Source: Flectonema sp. DT1601 (lineage: Eukaryota; Euglenozoa; Diplonemea; Diplonemida; Diplonemidae). From it: DNA of 64,000 nt. Within the stretch, counting starts at the first letter, position 1; the number at the start of each line of letters is the position of its first letter. A program made the translations under genes and the position numbers. The notes under the pieces are model-generated. The model was not told the DNA's origin, did not search any database, and saw only the letters and a list, made by a program, of their open reading frames with translations. Below, in pieces: positions 20,071 through 30,371 of the stretch. The DNA is taken from the NCBI GenBank assembly GCA_964019425.1, contig OZ025802.1, positions 186,001-250,000 of the forward strand, given 5' to 3'.

Positions 20071-20898
20071 CTAACTAGCGACTCCTCGCCTTGCTATTCC
20101 TTTTGGTATAATTCCGATACCGAGATCTTCTATTGTCGGTGGCTTATACAGATCTGAATTATCAGCATGCATGAATCCGGGTTCTTGTGTGTCATATCTT
20201 GTAACAGGAAAAGGAGGAAAGTATTCATCACGAGCGTTGTAATCAGATTGTCGAGTGTTTGCTGTTCTGAGAGGACCGTGATAAGGTTCAATTCCCGAAC
20301 TTGGTTGATAATCCTGTTGATTATATCGATGATGACCTCCCATGTTTTGGTTAGCAAAGTTCGGTCTTTGTCGACGTAATCTCGAACCCATACACCTCCC
20401 AACTATGAATAACCAAACTCTAAAGAATGAATTCAAGAATGAAACCACTGTCACCATATACGACATAATCCAAAGAGTATCTATGAAGCCATGCTTTACT
20501 ACTACATCTGTTTCAATACAGAACATTGGTAAGTCACAGAACAGTAGGTTAATGACCAGTCCTACAGCTCTTCTAGAAGATACAACTACATCAGGGTATC
20601 CACGAATGCTCCACATGTGAAAAGGAGATACGAAAACAAGAAAAACAATCGCAGCCATCGTTGAAAGAATCGTGTATGCAATTTTTTGACCGTCAGAGGG
20701 TTCATCATAATCCCACACAACACTAATTATCACACAGAGAATGATGTGAGTAAAATGCAACACCAAGTGAATTACGGTTTCTACTTGTGAAAATGTCAAT
20801 CCCCAACATTCATCACCAATCTCACTGTGTTCAACAGGTTCATCTACAGGTGCGTAGTTTCCCGTACCGTATGACGATCCTTCGTTGAAGCTCGCCAT
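20071..20898 (-). CDS. four-TM membrane protein, function unknown
   Basis: 275 aa, not recognised as a named family. It has a short acidic N-terminus, then four hydrophobic segments: about 39-62 (HLVLHFTHIILCVIISVVW), 71-95, 110-131 and 140-168 (WIMSYMVTVVSFLNSFFRVWLFIV). A hydrophilic C-terminal tail of about 105 residues follows, beginning with a basic RCMGSRLRRQRP and rich in Tyr, Asn, Gln and Pro. The topology suggests a tetraspan protein with cytosolic N- and C-termini, but the tetraspanin CCG signature is absent, so I do not assign it there. A strong acceptor-like TTCCCCCTACAG ends 15 nt upstream of the ATG, suggesting a spliced leader region. Confidence 0.8.
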   Translation of the reverse strand: MASFNEGSSYGTGNYAPVDEPVEHSEIGDECWGLTFSQVETVIHLVLHFTHIILCVIISVVWDYDEPSDGQKIAYTILSTMAAIVFLVFVSPFHMWSIRGYPDVVVSSRRAVGLVINLLFCDLPMFCIETDVVVKHGFIDTLWIMSYMVTVVSFLNSFFRVWLFIVGRCMGSRLRRQRPNFANQNMGGHHRYNQQDYQPSSGIEPYHGPLRTANTRQSDYNARDEYFPPFPVTRYDTQEPGFMHADNSDLYKPPTIEDLGIGIIPKGIARRGVAS

Positions 20899-21252
20899 AT
20901 ATACATTCTGTAGGGGGAATTATAATAGACTAAGAGAGAGATACTTATCCATGCTGCTATCCAATTAATCTATTCTGTACTGTGAAGAGATAAAATAAGT
21001 AACCATTATCAACATGAAAAAAAACAAATAAGGTACAGCAACAAAACAAACGTCACCCAGCTACTGCTAAAGTGAACTCTGTAAGGGAAGAGGCAGGAGC
21101 CCCCCTCATTATCATTCATGCTCACAATTCGGAGCAGAATATGTTCAGAAAAGAAATGAACATCAATTAGGGGAAAGAGAAGGAAGGGTAATCTACAGTA
21201 CAATAATTATTCTTAAATATTAATTAAAAAGGATACACAGAAATGATATCCA
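20899..21252. other. intergenic
   Basis: 5' region of the four-TM gene and 3' flank of the coiled-coil gene. Two pyrimidine-AG acceptor-like sites lie on the minus strand near 20913 and 20980. No gene seen. Confidence 0.55.
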
Positions 21253-22389
21253 TCACAAAGATGAATTACTCATCCAAATACCCGAGACAGGTGATGGCAA
21301 AGACGCTGATGGTGTTGGAGATGCGACGCTGTACGCTCCTCCTCCAAAAACTGGCAACTCCTCAGGAGAGAATTGTGAAGCAGTTGTGAATGGCAGATTT
21401 GTATCTGAACTCGTAGTCACACTAAAGCCTCTTCGTAGGATTGAACTATCCTCCGAATACAGTCGATGTGATTGCACTACAGGTCTCCTGTACTGATACT
21501 GAGAGTCAAAAACTGTTCTAACAGGAAGTGGAGATAATCTGTTAGTGGATGTGATACTTGTGGTAGCAGCACCCACTTTCGATTCAAACACTCCACCAGT
21601 ACTCGCTGGGACTTGAGAAACATATCTTTCTTGTGGAGTAGTCAACGCACTGAATTGTTTTATCCCACTACTCTTACCTGTATGAAAACTACCTGGGATA
21701 GTATCAGAGGTATTATGTTGTGAATTTAAACTTGGGTTTGGGTTGTTTAGACTGGAAATTGGATCTGGTGACAGACGCGACGTAAACGTATTTTCAAAAA
21801 CTGATCCGCTCTTTTGATCTGAGACGACATACGATGGCTTTGATTGAAATACTTCAGCAGGTGGTATTTGTAGTGACTCCACACTCATCGTGTCTACTGG
21901 AGGTATAGTAGTGTCAGAGGCAGAAGCAGAACCAGTTGGAGTCCCGACAGTAAAATCAACGTGAAGCGCATGCATTATCGCTTCTTGGTATGTCCGTTCT
22001 CGTGCTTCTGATCCAAAAAATGGAGCGTGCTCCTTACCAGGAGTACCTTCGACTAGGTTTATGCTATAAGCCATGTCTCGTTCGGCAGTTTCTCTGTCTG
22101 TGTGGGACTTTATATTGTGTAGGAGTGCTTCGTGTTTTTTCAGTTGTTTATTTTGTAAATTAATTAGAAGTTTTCGTTCTTTCTCAGCAGCTTCTCCGAC
22201 TGTTGCTGCTTCGTGAACTAATCCAACTAAGGCTTCTTCAACTTCCATTCTGTCTTGGTCCCATTCTCGTTCATCGGCTACTAGACCCGCCAGCTCTTCA
22301 CGTAGCTCTTTTCGATACTTTTTTCTTGACTCAAATTCTTCCCGGAGTTTCCACGGGCCTTTTCCGGTGCATCTATAAGGCAATACCAT
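21253..22389 (-). CDS. coiled-coil protein with Ser/Thr-rich tail, function unknown
   Basis: 378 aa starting MVLPYRCTGKGPW at 22389. The open frame runs further upstream, but that stretch contains a probable 5'-UTR intron and an upstream stop after splicing, so the downstream ATG is preferred. Residues about 15-130 are highly charged and helical (KLREEFESRKKYRKELREEL, AAEKERKLLINLQNKQLKKHEALLHNIK), a likely coiled coil. The rest is low complexity, rich in Ser, Thr and Pro, with no domain I recognise. A cytoskeletal or axonemal role would be speculation. Confidence 0.78.
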   Translation of the reverse strand: MVLPYRCTGKGPWKLREEFESRKKYRKELREELAGLVADEREWDQDRMEVEEALVGLVHEAATVGEAAEKERKLLINLQNKQLKKHEALLHNIKSHTDRETAERDMAYSINLVEGTPGKEHAPFFGSEARERTYQEAIMHALHVDFTVGTPTGSASASDTTIPPVDTMSVESLQIPPAEVFQSKPSYVVSDQKSGSVFENTFTSRLSPDPISSLNNPNPSLNSQHNTSDTIPGSFHTGKSSGIKQFSALTTPQERYVSQVPASTGGVFESKVGAATTSITSTNRLSPLPVRTVFDSQYQYRRPVVQSHRLYSEDSSILRRGFSVTTSSDTNLPFTTASQFSPEELPVFGGGAYSVASPTPSASLPSPVSGIWMSNSSL

Positions 22390-22390
22390 C

Positions 22391-22463
22391 CTGTTGTTGT
22401 TTAAATAATAGCTATTAAAAATATAACTCCGACTGGATTTCTTAGAATATATACAAAAATTAC
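22391..22463 (-). other. 5'-UTR intron of the coiled-coil gene
   Basis: Minus-strand donor CCAG|GTAATTTTTG (22463) and acceptor AACAACAACAG (ending 22391) enclose 73 bp. The acceptor abuts the start ATG at 22389. Size matches the coding introns at 54-55 kb. Confidence 0.55.
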
Positions 22464-23101
22464 CTGGATGACCGTCATGTGAGGCTGTTTTTTTAAAAAG
22501 AACTAAAGCTACGAGACAATCGTTAAAGAGAATACACACAAACATATATCTCATTGGACTTCAGGAGAGGCCACGAGAACAAGAATATGTACCCAAAGAA
22601 AAGGGAATGTAAAGTACTTGTTCTACAAAAACAGAGATAAACACAAGGGGAATTGGACGAGTGCTGGATATCAAAGAGCAACGGAAAACGCCTGGGATCG
22701 AGGGCAAGATCACTCACTGAAAAAATAAAATGCAACAACTGAAATATAAACATCAGTAAATACATTTTATTACACAGATTTATGAAATTTTGGAAGTAAA
22801 AAAAAAAAAAAAAAAAGTTCGGGGGAAAAAAATAACGATTCCTTGTTTAGTAAGCCGACCTTCTACAGGAATCGACTTGGTCTAGAGCTGCAAAAAGACA
22901 CAATATTCATGTCGTAAAGTAGACATTTAATTCGAATGATAAAAATCGGGTTTTGGTTTAAATCTGACAGCTTTCCTTCAAAGAACTGGGTAGTTATATA
23001 TTCGCATTGCTTCTTTTCACAATTACTTCATCTGCTATCTCGCTCCGTTTGTACTTAGAAGAGACTAAAGAACGGAAAAAACTAATAAATAATATTAAAT
23101 T

Positions 23102-23134
<33 letters not shown>

Positions 23135-23213
23135 GGGACAAAGTTACCTAAACAAGTGTTGTATTACAAAAAAAAATCAAAACGTTTTTTTTTTTTAATT
23201 TTTATTTTTTTTT
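22464..23213. other. intergenic, homopolymer-rich
   Basis: Contains A runs near 22800-22816 and 23104-23131 and T runs near 23185-23213. No gene recognised. Confidence 0.6.
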
Positions 23214-23260
23214 GGGAAAACCTCTAATTCAACAAAAATAGTTTGCGAAATCGCCAACTC
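23214..23260 (+). repeat. left terminal inverted repeat of Pack-MULE-like element
   Basis: 47 bp, the reverse complement of 24866-24912 with two mismatches. It includes TAGTTTGCGAAATCGCC, which is identical at both ends. Confidence 0.92.
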
Positions 23261-23271
23261 CCTACAAAAAA

Positions 23272-23360
23272 AAGTTGTCCACCAGGACTCGAACTTGACC
23301 CAAAAATTTGGCTTGCGGCGGGTTTTTTGTTTTTTAGCCTACTAAGCTGGGAAGAGTGCA
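23272..23360 (-). pseudogene. tRNA-like sequence inside the transposon
   Basis: On the minus strand CAGCTTAGTAGG resembles a tRNA A box and AAGTTCGAGTCC a T arm / B box, followed by a T8 run like a Pol III terminator. The acceptor and anticodon arms do not pair, so it is a degenerate tRNA or tRNA-derived SINE head, not a working tRNA. Confidence 0.4.
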
Positions 23361-23361
23361 A

Positions 23362-23406
23362 GGGGGGCTTGCGTCCGCCAAATTCTTGGCGGGACGCAAG
23401 CCCCCC
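23362..23406. repeat. GC-rich perfect-arm hairpin
   Basis: Inverted arms of about 20 bp (GGGGGGCTTGCGTCC... and ...GGGACGCAAGCCCCCC), with a single-base bulge and a 4-nt ATTC loop. It is by far the most GC-rich stretch in the neighbourhood and lies inside the transposon. Confidence 0.8.
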
Positions 23407-23409
23407 CCC

Positions 23410-23553
23410 AACCCCCGAGCCAAACAAGAAGATATCAACACACCTAAAAGTGAAGATAAAGAGAACGTTACGAACATCTTAGATACTCCTTCGACTCCTG
23501 CTTTACATGATTTTGAAGATGTATCAGAGTATGCATCAGAGCTTGATAATTAA
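23410..23553 (+). pseudogene. captured coding-like fragment in the transposon
   Basis: An open plus-strand stretch with host-like composition, encoding an acidic tail with TPKSEDKENVTNILDTPSTP and DFEDVSEYASELDN before a TAA. It looks like the 3' end of a protein-coding gene picked up by the element. It has no start of its own, and I do not recognise the parent. Confidence 0.4.
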
Positions 23554-23822
23554 TCATCTTATACTTTCTATATTTATTGTAGAAGAGTGCTCCACTAGTA
23601 GTGCGCTACGAACTAGTAATAACAAGAAGAATGTTTTTTTTTTTTATAAACATTATAACAAAGTAACTACATCCTAGTCTTGCTAACTAAGATGCTTCAG
23701 TCACAACAGATGATTGACTTACTTCTACACCATACTGATGATGAGAGAATAGAGGTAAGAGGTATATGGATTACTCTCGAAACCTAATAGTTACTTTAAA
23801 AGGCTAAGTTAAGCATCACACC

Positions 23823-23917
23823 TAGTCACTGTATCTCAGAACTAATGTTAAATTATCGTTATGTTTTTTATGATACAAAACATTTGTATTTTACGTACAA
23901 AATCAAACAGTTAACCC
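23823..23917 (+). repeat. dispersed ~95-bp repeat, copy 1
   Basis: Aligns with 37991-38084 and 51263-51360 (both opposite strand). The shared core includes CTAATGTTAAATTATCGTTA and CATTTGTATTTT, ending in AAACAG. This copy lies inside the Pack-MULE-like element. Confidence 0.85.
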
Positions 23918-23999
23918 CCCCCAACCCCCCCCAAGGGGGGAGCCCCTAATAAAAGCCCGCCTGTCCCGTACAAAGTCCAACCTGTAAAAACAAATTTGT

Positions 24000-24004
24000 A
24001 ACTG

Positions 24005-24036
<32 letters not shown>

Positions 24037-24395
24037 TTCTAATTAAAGACGCGCATGAATGGACCAATGAGATTCCTTCTGCCTCTACCTACTATCTGGC
24101 GAACAGCAGTCAAGGGAACGGACTTGAAACTGTCAGCGGGGAAAGAAGACCCTGTTGAGTTTGACTCTAGTCGGGTGTAGTTATAGGTGGGAGGTTTACC
24201 AACAATGAAATACCACTACTCTTATCGTCGCTTTACTTATCCAATGATGGGGGAACGGCAGCTGCCTCTTCGGAGGTTAGGGTCCTTTCGGACTCGTGGC
24301 TTTTCCGATTCCGGCGACAAACGGGCTTCGGCTCGACCCCTCGTTTGGAGACACCAGTCATGTTGGGAGTTTGGCTGGGAGGAGGGCCACATGAC
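24000..24395 (+). pseudogene. partial, divergent 28S rRNA fragment (domain IV-V region)
   Basis: Contains hallmark nuclear LSU strings: GACTCTCTTAAGGTAGCC, AATGCCTCGTC, GACGCGCATGAATGGA, CAGCGGGGAAAGAAGACCC, TGTTGAGTTTGACTCTAGT, ATAGGTGGGAGG, TGAAATACCACTACTCTTAT and GGGAGTTTGGCTGGG. The order is collinear with 28S rRNA. Several helices are shortened and many usually invariant bases differ. It starts and ends abruptly inside the TIR-bounded element, so it is a captured pseudogene fragment and not a functional rDNA copy. Confidence 0.9.
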
Positions 24396-24730
24396 GAAGG
24401 CTTCTGAGTCACGAACCTAAATCGATGATGAGGATCGTTAAGCCACATTTCTAAAGGCTTTTACTAACGTGAGAATTTCTGTTGTCGATGGTTCGAATAT
24501 GCCTGACAAAAATTACCTAATTTGGAACTTGAAGTCTGGTGAATTTTGGTTGGAGGTCTTAGTCTCACTGGTGAACTGCACAGTAACATTTTAAAGTGAT
24601 CGATCACACGGGAGGGGTCTTGGTGATTTATTGCAACGGGAATATGTCTCAACTCGACCAGTAGGTGATCAATCCGCCCTTTGACTATGTTTTGGTCACA
24701 TTTTCCGTCTTTACGAAAAAGAGAAAAAAG

Positions 24731-24803
24731 GATGTCACGGGGTTCGAACCCGAGACCTCCGGGTCATGATTCGGCGGTCATAACCAGTAGACCACTGGAG
24801 CTC
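24731..24803 (-). pseudogene. tRNA-like sequence (CAT anticodon-like loop)
   Basis: On the minus strand: D-arm-like TGGTCTACTGGTTATGAC, a 7-nt loop ATCATGA placing CAT at the anticodon (24766-24768), and T arm CGGGTTCGAACCCCG followed by a T6 run. The D, anticodon (three of five pairs) and T stems are partly supported, but the acceptor stem does not pair. Best read as a decayed tRNA(Met)-like or tRNA-derived SINE sequence. Confidence 0.5.
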
Positions 24804-24865
24804 AGAAAATTCTGAAAATTCTCCCGTCATGTTGGGTTGTTTCGAGCGGTTAAAATTTTTGTGAT

Positions 24866-24912
24866 GAGTTGGCGATTTCGCAAACTATTTTTGTGGAATT
24901 AGGGGTTTTCCC
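24866..24912 (-). repeat. right terminal inverted repeat of Pack-MULE-like element
   Basis: Partner of the left repeat. It is followed by a T run that matches the T run before the left end. Confidence 0.92.
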
Positions 24913-25068
24913 TTTTTTTTTTAAAAAAAAAAAAAATGGTACAAAATACCTATAAGAAAAATTTCCTGTAAAATAAAACGTGTGGGTGAAACTTCGACAA
25001 TGTTAAAAAACAGTAAGCAATTTTTTTTGGTATTAAAAAAACAAAATTAATATCAAGTACTTGACTGG

Positions 25069-25100
<32 letters not shown>

Positions 25101-28100
25101 ACTTGTAGTTGTTAATCAAAGACAAGGTACGCAAAATAAAATATGGGCGAAAAAAAAAAAGAAGGGAAAACCTAGGGAAAAAAAATCAAATGTATCAGTC
25201 ATTTTTATTAGGCTGCCAACAACAGGGTTGCAACAGATGAAGAATTTGAGTTCCTTTGAGCACCTGCTGCGTATCATGAAATCTGTTCGTAGATATCTGC
25301 GGCTTAAATACTCTTCAAGCTAGTTATAGTCGTTTAAAAAGACGAAAAAAAACTATTCTCAATTCCTTTCCAAGCTGCTCCTTGAAGAAAAAGCAATAAA
25401 ATTAAAGGGGAAAAGGGGAGAGAAAATTCGCTCGACATTCCCAGACGACTCGGAAAAAAAAGAAGAAAAAAAAAGATAACACTGTTGTTGACAAAAAAAA
25501 AGAGAAAAACCATTTCTTTTTTTTTTTTTTTTTTTTTTTTTCCCCCATTCCTCTTCTTGAACAGCTGCAAGAAAAACAATAGTCAATAAAAAAAAAAAAT
25601 AAATAAATAAAAAAAACTCATTTCGGTAACTGCGCAAAGCAAGATGCTGTTACGTTAACCTTAAATAAATAATATAATCAGCCAACACACAATGTGGCAA
25701 GCTGATAACTCCTAGTACCGTATTGCAAGTGAATGAAGTTGCTGCAGAGGTTTCCGTGCATTCCTTTATTTTGTTAATTTATTTCTTTTTTTACGGTCAC
25801 AACATCTATAACGCAAACGCCAAGCAAGCAAGTTGTTGACCGCGGGAAAGGAACGAGAATGGGGTGTGCATGAGTACAGTGATTATCAAAGTATCAGAAC
25901 CTCATTTTTTTCACGTCTACGAACGAAAGAGAATAACAGCAACGCATGTTTCCTTTTTTTTTTTTTTTTTTTTTTTTGGTTTTTTTAGATCTTTCCCATT
26001 TTGTCATTATTGTTTTTTTAAAAAATAAAAATAAAAATAAAAATAAAATCACAATTTTTGCAAATTTTTTTTTTTTTAATGTGGTAAGGAATACACGAAT
26101 TCATGTAACCAGAGAACAGGAAAAAAGAAATTATTGCAACAAGTTTAAAAAAATTAAAAAAAAAAAAAAATCATCCTTGCTACACCTTTAAAGTTAAATT
26201 AGTAATGCCTGAGTGCAGATCACCAAGTCAGTTGGTAAGTTAGATAATAATACTTTGAGAAGATCTCAAGGATTAAATATTTCGTTTCGGTATCCATGCT
26301 CAACGACTATTTTTTTTTTTTTTTTTTTTTTTTTCGTTGTTCTCACCAACAAGGAAACAAAGCAAATCATTGAAACAACTAGCAAATGTTTTCCTACCGT
26401 TGTGAGCACAGCAACTCTCCCTGTTGCGCAAACGCAGAATGTTTAGCAATTTTTTTTTTTTTTTTTACCAACACAAAAGAACTTATAAACTCAATGGCAT
26501 CATATTATAAATAGCAGAAAGCATTGCACAGTACGGCAATATTCAAAAAAAAAAGAGAAGGGGTTGGACGTGAGATTGGAAGTAAACAAGTTTTAGTCGC
26601 ACTGAAAATGAAGGGGGGTTATCATATTTTTTTAAAAAGAGGAGAGAACGGGGGAATGAAAATAGTGCAATTATTATTTTTTTTTTTTTTTTTTTTTTTT
26701 TTTCAAATTTATGTCGAATTATCGATGGAAAATAAAAAAGTAAAGTTACAATAATAACACAGGAAAATAGAAAATCTTTTCAAAAAAAAAAAAAAAAAAA
26801 GGTCGAGCTGCAGAACCATAATTAATGGGCATTACGTTTTGTTTGCTAACGATTCGGTCAGGGAGGGACCCCCTCACTAATTTATTTTTATTTTGCACTT
26901 TTTTTTTCTTTTACATAACCCCCTTTAATTCATTCTATCTTATTTATTTCTTTTTTTTTTAAATCCACCATGATATGTTATCTCTCCTTTTTTAATAAAA
27001 AAAAAGAAAGACTTGCATATAAGTTCACTCACTCTTTTTAAAGAGTTCGGGCTTTCAGATGATGGCATCTCCCTAAAATAGAGCAACTGAAAAAAACAAG
27101 GAGGGGAACACAAAATAAACAGACAAAAAAAAAAAAAAAAAAAAAAGAACGGGTCGTTTTTACACAATGATGTCAAGAAGGCAACAACTGTGAGTAGAGA
27201 GGAGCCGGAATGATCCTGATTTTCTGACCTAGAAGGTCTGTAGGAGAAATCACTAATCAGAGAGCTGAAGGACATGTCGCATTCAGACTTAGCAGAAAGT
27301 CACATTGATTCAAGTCAATAAAAAAAAAAAAAAGAAGAAATAATAACTACAACCCCTCTTCACTGAAAATGAGAGTATTGATATTGCGCTTTTGATTCAC
27401 AAAAAAAAAGGAAGAAAAAAAGAACCCTCTACAAAGGTGTACCTCTGCAGGTTACTCGTCTAGGCTATACTCAACTCCGTGCTGTAAGCCTGATAAGATC
27501 GAAGGTGTTTTTTTTTTACCGCCCAAACCGACACTGTTGTCAGTCAGGGGAAAAAAGAAAAATATTTGGAAAGGCAAAAAAGAAAAGTGGTACTGAAAGA
27601 GGCTAACATTACACTTGGGTAATAAGGAAAGAGAAGATACAACGTAAATAATGAAGGGAATACAATTGGGAATCTCTACCGGCAAAAAAACTGCGAAGTA
27701 AACGTAGCATCAAAGAGAGAGCAGGCAAGCAAACATCTCAAACTATAGCAAACTGTGCGTACGTCGCACTTGCTACAAAAAAAGAAGAAATACGGAATTA
27801 ATGAAAGTTAGCATTGCTGTCAATGTGTTATACTCTCTTTTTTTTTTTGTAACTCTGCTGAGACGTTCAGCAATTTTCGATAATCAGCCTACCAACAATA
27901 AAGAAACAAAACAACCACAAAAAGAAGAAGAAGAAAAAAAAAAAGGAAGAATACACACTAAGAATATCATCAAGAAGAAAAGGGAGAACATCAATTAACG
28001 CTAGTGACTGCGCAATGATGACGTTGTTGCAGTGCCAACGTTTTTGTTCTCCATATATCATACAATAAAAAAAAAAAAAAAAAAAAACTCACTGCCGCAA

Positions 28101-28553
28101 TACTAATTGACAAACCACCATAAATACGAGCTTAGCTCTCTTTTTATTTATTTGTTTTGTACAAACAAAAAAACGAAAACAATAATTCGACAATTTGCCC
28201 CTTTCAGTTTTTTTTTTTTCTTTTTTAAAAAAGCATCGTCAATTATCAAAGAACAGGAACTGGTAGATTTTTTTTTTTTTTTTTTTTTTTTTTAAACGAA
28301 GTGAAGCTAAAGAATACATGCTTCCCAAACCACAATCTGAAAAACAATCTTATATATCTACAATGGAATTTTTATTTTTTTTTAAAACAACTTCGTGTCC
28401 ATTCTCAGTATTTTCCATCATAAAAAGATTCTTGATGGTGTGTCAGATTTCCTTTTAGATAACTCACCCTGAGACATCCTTGACGGTAATATAGATGATT
28501 TATCATGTCACAGAACACGTTATAAGTGAATACCTGTAAAACAGATTAGTAGT
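24913..28553. other. long gene-free AT-rich region
   Basis: 3.6 kb dominated by poly(A)/poly(T) runs (for example about 25071-25099, 25518-25541, 25956-25977, 26311-26334, 26679-26703, 27124-27146, 28068-28087, 28269-28293). Open frames here translate to Lys/Phe homopolymers and are not credible genes. The right end is the 3' flank of the SP/RS-rich gene. Confidence 0.65.
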
Positions 28554-29576
28554 TTAAGTCCTTCCAGCAAGAAGACATCTCGTACCAGCAACGTGTTTAC
28601 TCGTTCTACTTGACTGCACCTGCATGTTTCTAGCTAACGTGCTAGCACTTGCCCATGCTAATCGACCATGCCATCTGGCAGGAGGGGTGTTGGAACGGAC
28701 TTTTGCCTTTGTTGTGGTTGGAGATTTTGGAATAGGATTTGGTTTAGAAGAATCATTCTGAACGCTGTCTACTACTTCAAATAAAGGAGCCAAGTCTTTC
28801 ATTAAACTAATGATTGCTGCCGGTGGACTTCTTGAACGAAGGGCAGCTGTATTTCTTACGGGAGATCTACTTCTCATGTCTCCTCCAGGAGAAGACTTTA
28901 AAGTCACTTCTCTTGGAGGGGATGCTGTCCTCCTAACGCTAAGGTTCGGGGACTTACTGCGTACAATTGGAATCGGAGATTTGTTTGGAATTTCTCTTGG
29001 TGGAGATAATGTTCGTTTTACACTTACGTTAGGCGACTTACTAGCCGTTGATCTCGGTGTTCTTAAAACTTTTTTAGTTCCTCTAGGTGTTGTCGCCTTT
29101 GGTGATGACTTCTTTCTTCCCTCTAAAAAGGAAAAATCGATATTTCTCATCGCCGTTGGCATTGCAAAACCAGCACCTGATCTCACCGGTGCAGCACCAG
29201 TCAGTTTTGGAGCCTCAGAACACGTGTGAGTGACGATAGCGTCGCTTGTTGTTACGATATCAGTTGTTCTTCTAAAGAATGTTGGTCGTGCTTGACTCTG
29301 CCTTCTCTGAACAACATTCATCTTACTAAACCTCTCTGATGGACAAATTGATTGAAAAGACCTTCTTCTTACATCTTTATCTCCAACCGTAGGCGCTGCT
29401 GAATATAATTTAGCTTTCGTTATCGGTTTAGGACTAGCACTACCAATCCTTTCTCTATCATTATCGACATCGTTTGTCGGAGGCTTTCGATAAGGTCTGC
29501 TGTGTGTTCTCGATGAACTCCTAATAACTGGAGGAGGTGGAATTTCCGCACCGATGGTATTGCACTCAAGCGTCAT
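28554..29576 (-). CDS. basic SP/RS-rich low-complexity protein, function unknown (possible upstream exon)
   Basis: 340 aa from the ATG at 29576. Very basic and rich in Ser, Pro, Arg and Lys. An internal repeat is visible: SPNVSVKRTLSPPRE and SPNLSVRRTASPPRE, with further SP/TP sites (KSPIPIVRSKSP, RSRSPPAA). Such tails are typical of microtubule-associated, nuclear or splicing-related proteins with many proline-directed phosphorylation sites. No folded domain is recognisable. The frame stays open upstream of the ATG to an acceptor-like TTTGTATTCCAG at about 29596, so the real start may lie in an upstream exon that I could not identify. Confidence 0.72.
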   Translation of the reverse strand: MTLECNTIGAEIPPPPVIRSSSRTHSRPYRKPPTNDVDNDRERIGSASPKPITKAKLYSAAPTVGDKDVRRRSFQSICPSERFSKMNVVQRRQSQARPTFFRRTTDIVTTSDAIVTHTCSEAPKLTGAAPVRSGAGFAMPTAMRNIDFSFLEGRKKSSPKATTPRGTKKVLRTPRSTASKSPNVSVKRTLSPPREIPNKSPIPIVRSKSPNLSVRRTASPPREVTLKSSPGGDMRSRSPVRNTAALRSRSPPAAIISLMKDLAPLFEVVDSVQNDSSKPNPIPKSPTTTKAKVRSNTPPARWHGRLAWASASTLARNMQVQSSRTSKHVAGTRCLLAGRT

Positions 29577-30371
29577 GTCAGGAGGCTTATCGACTGGAAT
29601 ACAAATATAAAATAAACAACATTATCCAACACAATACACGAGTCTGTTCCTATGCATTACTTCTTATTCAGGCTAAATTGATTTTTTCTGTTTTGGAAAT
29701 AGATATCAACTTATTAGTCAAAAACTGAAAATAATTTTTCAAAAAAAAAAAAAAAAAAAAAAAACAATATAAACGGGGGGTAAGGGCAAAAAAGCGGGGG
29801 TGGTGGTGGTCTCCAGCCTTATTATTATTAATTTTTTTTGGTTTTTTTTTTAAAACAGGACAACAACAAAAAAAAAAGAAAGGGGGACACATCAAAAATT
29901 CATCATTCGCATCAACGCCAGTTACACAATTCAGAGATTTCTTTTGTTTCGTTTTTATTCCATTTTTTTGAATTGCATGTTTAGCTTTTCCAGATCCAGA
30001 TAATACAGTCGAAAATAACAAACTCATAGCCATAAATACATTTAAAAAAAGAAAAAAAAGAGAAAAACACAACTTTCGTTGGTCGGAGGTAATTACAAAG
30101 ACAAGGGTGAAAAAAAAAAGAAGGAAAAAAAAAGGCACGATGGTGAAAACCATCACAAGTTCTATAGAGAAGTTGCTGCTGACCGAAAGGCTTGGTGGTG
30201 ACTGTCTCTATCAGCACTGCGGAGAGAACCAACGTCTGGAAAAAGCGACGTAGAACATGACACGGAAATCTCCTAAATAAAATAGCAAAAAATCAGAAAA
30301 GAGTTGTTAGGAACCGTAACTTGCGTTGCAAAATAAAATTAAAAAAAAAACTGAAAATATAATAAGAGATG
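29577..30371. other. intergenic, AT-rich
   Basis: Contains possible leader or exon sequence of the SP/RS-rich gene near 30150-30290 (minus strand), but nothing decisive. A and T runs near 29743-29763. Confidence 0.5.

Larger units (their letters stand above)
23214..24912. mobile_element. Pack-MULE-like non-autonomous DNA transposon (1.7 kb)
   Basis: Terminal inverted repeats of 47 bp (23214-23260 and 24866-24912) start GGGAAAACC and differ at only two positions. A run of 9 T precedes the left end and 10 T follow the right end, compatible with an 8-10 bp target-site duplication of T, the size expected for Mutator-like elements. No transposase is visible. The interior is a patchwork: a tRNA-like stretch next to the left end, a GC-rich hairpin, a coding-like fragment, a copy of an 85-95 bp dispersed repeat, about 390 bp of 28S rRNA and a second tRNA-like stretch near the right end. 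Captured host fragments between long TIRs are the hallmark of Pack-MULEs. The superfamily call is inference; hAT (8-bp TSD) is the alternative. Confidence 0.78.

Noticed and set aside
24000-24395. Working rDNA unit
   Set aside because: Only part of 28S is present, bounded by unrelated sequence inside a TIR element.
24731-24803. Functional tRNA-Met gene
   Set aside because: The T arm, D arm and CAT loop are suggestive, but the acceptor stem does not pair and the outer T-stem pair is mismatched. It lies inside a transposon.
25171-25185. Second copy of the Pack-MULE TIR (GGGAAAACCTAGGG)
   Set aside because: Only about 10 bases match, followed by poly(A); no support beyond chance.
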